From Candidatus Eiseniibacteriota bacterium (GTDB lineage Bacteria > Eisenbacteria > RBG-16-71-46 > CAIMUX01), in NCBI GenBank assembly GCA_029569475.1, contig JAKQSZ010000010.1:1-18545 (forward strand): DNA of 18,545 nucleotides. Reading direction: 5' to 3'. The notes under the pieces were generated by a model that saw only the letters and a program-made list of their open reading frames with translations, searched no databases and was not told the origin of the DNA. Positions 16,601 to 18,545 of this stretch are shown piece by piece (position 1 is the stretch's first letter; every line of letters starts with the position of its first letter). Both the position numbers and the translations under genes were made by a program.

Positions 16601-17182
16601 CCTGATTCGCGCCTGACGCACAGGCGAGGCTGGCGGACGTCGTCCGATGAATGTGGATATCGCTACGTCTGGTCAAAAGGTCCTCGGTCATCACTCGTTT
16701 GTCGCACGCTAATGTGAACCGGACCCGTGAGGCTGTCAAGTCCTCCAAGCTCGTTGTCCGCCGTCTGCCGTCGGCGGTACCTAAAGTTGGCGTTGCTCCA
16801 CTGCGAAGGGGGTGATCTGACGGGATTCCCCTGTCGGACGCGCCGCCGCCTCCAATTCGATCTGGCGGCCATCCCGAGACAGTTCCCGTTGCCGGGGAGT
16901 CTGGTCCTCTGGCAACCGCCGGCCTGCGGGCCAGGTGTGCCGGCCGAGGACGCTTGACTTGGCCGGAGGGGCTGGCGCCCGGATCTACGGCAGGGACTCG
17001 CAAATCGACCTTCTGCTGGTCCGTCCCGTGAGAGCCGCCGATGATTCCGGCACTCGGTCCAGGTCGCGCCCCGGCGGTTCCGAAGTTCCCGAGTTTCGCC
17101 TCGAAGCAGTCCACCGGTTTTCGCTCGATCGGTAGTCACCCTGCGCCGGAACGGCTCGGGCGACGGCCGAGATCCGTGAGGC
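16601..17182. other. Intergenic region upstream of the integrase, nothing recognised
   Basis: These 582 bases would hold attI and cassettes in a standard integron, because cassettes lie on the 5' side of intI. No convincing attC pair (RYYYAAC with GTTRRRY bracketing an imperfect inverted repeat) was found by eye. The long minus-strand frames here have no recognisable domain. Degraded gene fragments may be present. Confidence 0.45.
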
Positions 17183-18083
17183 TTGATTCGCATCGTTCCG
17201 CTACTTTGGATCCGTGCAATTCAAGGGCGAGGCAGCGCGCGGGAGGCCTTGAAGTATCTTACTCGCCGTCGCGGTACTAGTGAGAGCGGCACGGCGCTCG
17301 CAGCCAACAGGGTCACGGTGTCGAGAGTCCGACGGTCGGAACCGCCGTCATTTTCGGGAACGAGCGACGACGCGCATTCGCTCACGTTCGTCCGGTCGCG
17401 GCCGTTGGCCAAGCGGCCCGTCCGACTTCCCGTCGTGCTGATGCGCGAGGAAACCGGCGCCATCCTCGCGCAGATGCACGGGACGCCGTGGCTCTGCGCG
17501 TCGTTGATGTACGGGGCGGGTCTCCGACTGCTCGAATGCCTGCGGCTGGGGGTCAAGGACATCGACTTCGGGCGCACGAGATCGTCGTCCGGGACGGTAA
17601 GGGCAGAAGGACCGGGTGACCATGCTCCCCGCCGCCGCGCGGAGTCCGCCGCGCGAGCACTTGGAGCGGGTCCGCCGCCAGCACGAGCAGGACCTCACCC
17701 GCAACAGGGGAGCGGTCGAACTCCCTTTTGCCGTCCGGCGCAAGTACCCCGCCGTGCCCACGGAGTGGGGGTGGCATTGGGTCTTCCCGGCGACCCGCCA
17801 CTACCGCGACGCCGGGACCGGCGAAGTCCGGCGCCATCATCTGCACGAAACAGTCCTGCAGCGAGCCGTCAAGGCGGCCATCCGGCCGAGCGGGATCCCG
17901 AAGCCCGCCGGCTGCCACACCCTTCGACACTCCTCTGCCACCTATCTGCTGGAAGCTGGGTACGACATCCGGACTATCCAGGAGCTGCTCGGGCACCGCG
18001 ACGTCAGCACGACGATGCTCTACACGCATGTCGTGAACCAAGCCGGAGGACGGGGTGTGCGCAGCCCGCTGGACGGGCTGTAG
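17183..18083 (+). pseudogene. Integron-type (IntI-like) tyrosine recombinase, frameshifted
   Basis: The catalytic domain reads across three frames. The first (to about 17575) has [26 protein letters not shown] and GVKDIDFGR. The second (17575-17603) continues [11 protein letters not shown]. The third (from about 17604 to 18083) has [71 protein letters not shown] and [12 protein letters not shown]. Two single-base losses, near 17575 and 17604, explain both jumps. The RKYP...[10 protein letters not shown] segment with RRHH is the extra region that separates IntI from XerC/D. All catalytic residues (Arg, Lys, His-x-x-Arg, His, Tyr) can still be read. The first ~70 codons align poorly with the N-terminal DNA-binding domain, suggesting further decay. 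Two assembly errors could mimic this. Confidence 0.85.
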
Positions 18084-18545
18084 GGGCCGGCAGGTGGAGG
18101 GACGGTGCGACATCCACTCCACGACGCGAACCGGCGAGCGGCCGAACAAGTGCCTGGCTGGAGAAACCGAGGGACCCATCCGGACTCTCCCCGCTGAAGC
18201 TATCCCGGTACGCAGTCCTGCTTGATCTTGCGCGGCCATCGGGTGTACACTGCCCGGGTCTCGCTTGCTGGTCTTGTCCTGCTCGGCGTGCGAGGCTCGC
18301 TGGCCATCCGGTTGCGCGGGCCTGCAGCGGAACCGGGAAGCCGATTGGATGTCCGGGTTCACGCTGTACTTGCGGTGTCCGCCCCTGGCGTCAGGGCACC
18401 TTAGCCCGGACTATTCGCGAACGGGCGTCGTATGACCGGTCGACAGCCTATGTGGACGCTTCTCCGGGCCTCCTCGCGGCACTCACAGCCGTCTGACGCG
18501 GTTCGAGGCCGGGATCGGACGGTTCGGCGTGTGGTCCGCGATCGG
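18084..18545. other. Downstream of the integrase, nothing recognised
   Basis: The last 462 bases show no recognisable gene. A plus-strand frame continues from the integrase region but only as the out-of-frame shadow. No tRNA, attachment site or inverted repeat was recognised. Confidence 0.4.

Overview
The window is a GC-rich bacterial chromosome segment. The best taxonomic clue is in its secreted proteins. Three large ones (two beta-propeller repeat proteins and a subtilisin-fold protein) end in the same kind of module: a FlgD/T9SS-like beta-sandwich with the pattern W-x-G-x-(D)-G...PSG-x-Y-x-x-(R)...R-(L/V)-V-V-x-R as the last residues. This style is common in the FCB superphylum and related candidate phyla such as Eisenbacteria, Krumholzibacteriota and Latescibacterota. 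That assignment is inference; no rRNA or ribosomal marker is present to confirm it.

Layout. 1-975 has no convincing gene and holds a T-rich homopyrimidine tract. 976-3393 (-) encodes a Ycf48/BNR-type propeller with about 13 Asp-box repeats. 3940-5937 (-) encodes a subtilisin-fold (S8) secreted protein whose catalytic Ser and oxyanion Asn are both replaced, so it is probably a pseudoprotease. Divergent from it, 6259-7713 (+) encodes a sialidase-like BNR propeller. 7762-8513 (-) is a two-gene operon: a DUF134 helix-turn-helix protein and a NifX/NifB-type iron-molybdenum cluster-binding protein. They overlap by one base, and an 18-bp near-palindrome fills the spacer of the likely promoter. 8641-9105 (+) is a hotdog thioesterase read away from that operator. 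9747-13849 (+) is a complete carbohydrate-type ABC importer: lipoprotein binding protein, two permeases joined by 4-base overlaps, and an ATPase with an odd Gly/Ser-rich insertion. It is preceded by a 641-bp gap with a 19-bp tandem repeat. 13876-14352 (-) is a PhnB-like VOC protein. 14540-15196 (-) is a small secreted protein with a terminator behind it. 15635-16600 (-) is a polytopic membrane protein. 17183-18083 (+) is a frameshifted integron-type (IntI-like) tyrosine recombinase. No cassette array was recognised beside it.

How it fits together. The left third is a cluster of exported, probably cell-surface or secreted proteins sharing a C-terminal module. The middle is metabolic and transport functions: sugar uptake and a metal-cluster regulator pair. 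The right end shows decay and mobile DNA. The most noteworthy items are the doubly mutated subtilisin active site, the DUF134 operator, and the degraded IntI-like integrase. No wholly new multi-gene defence or mobile system could be supported.
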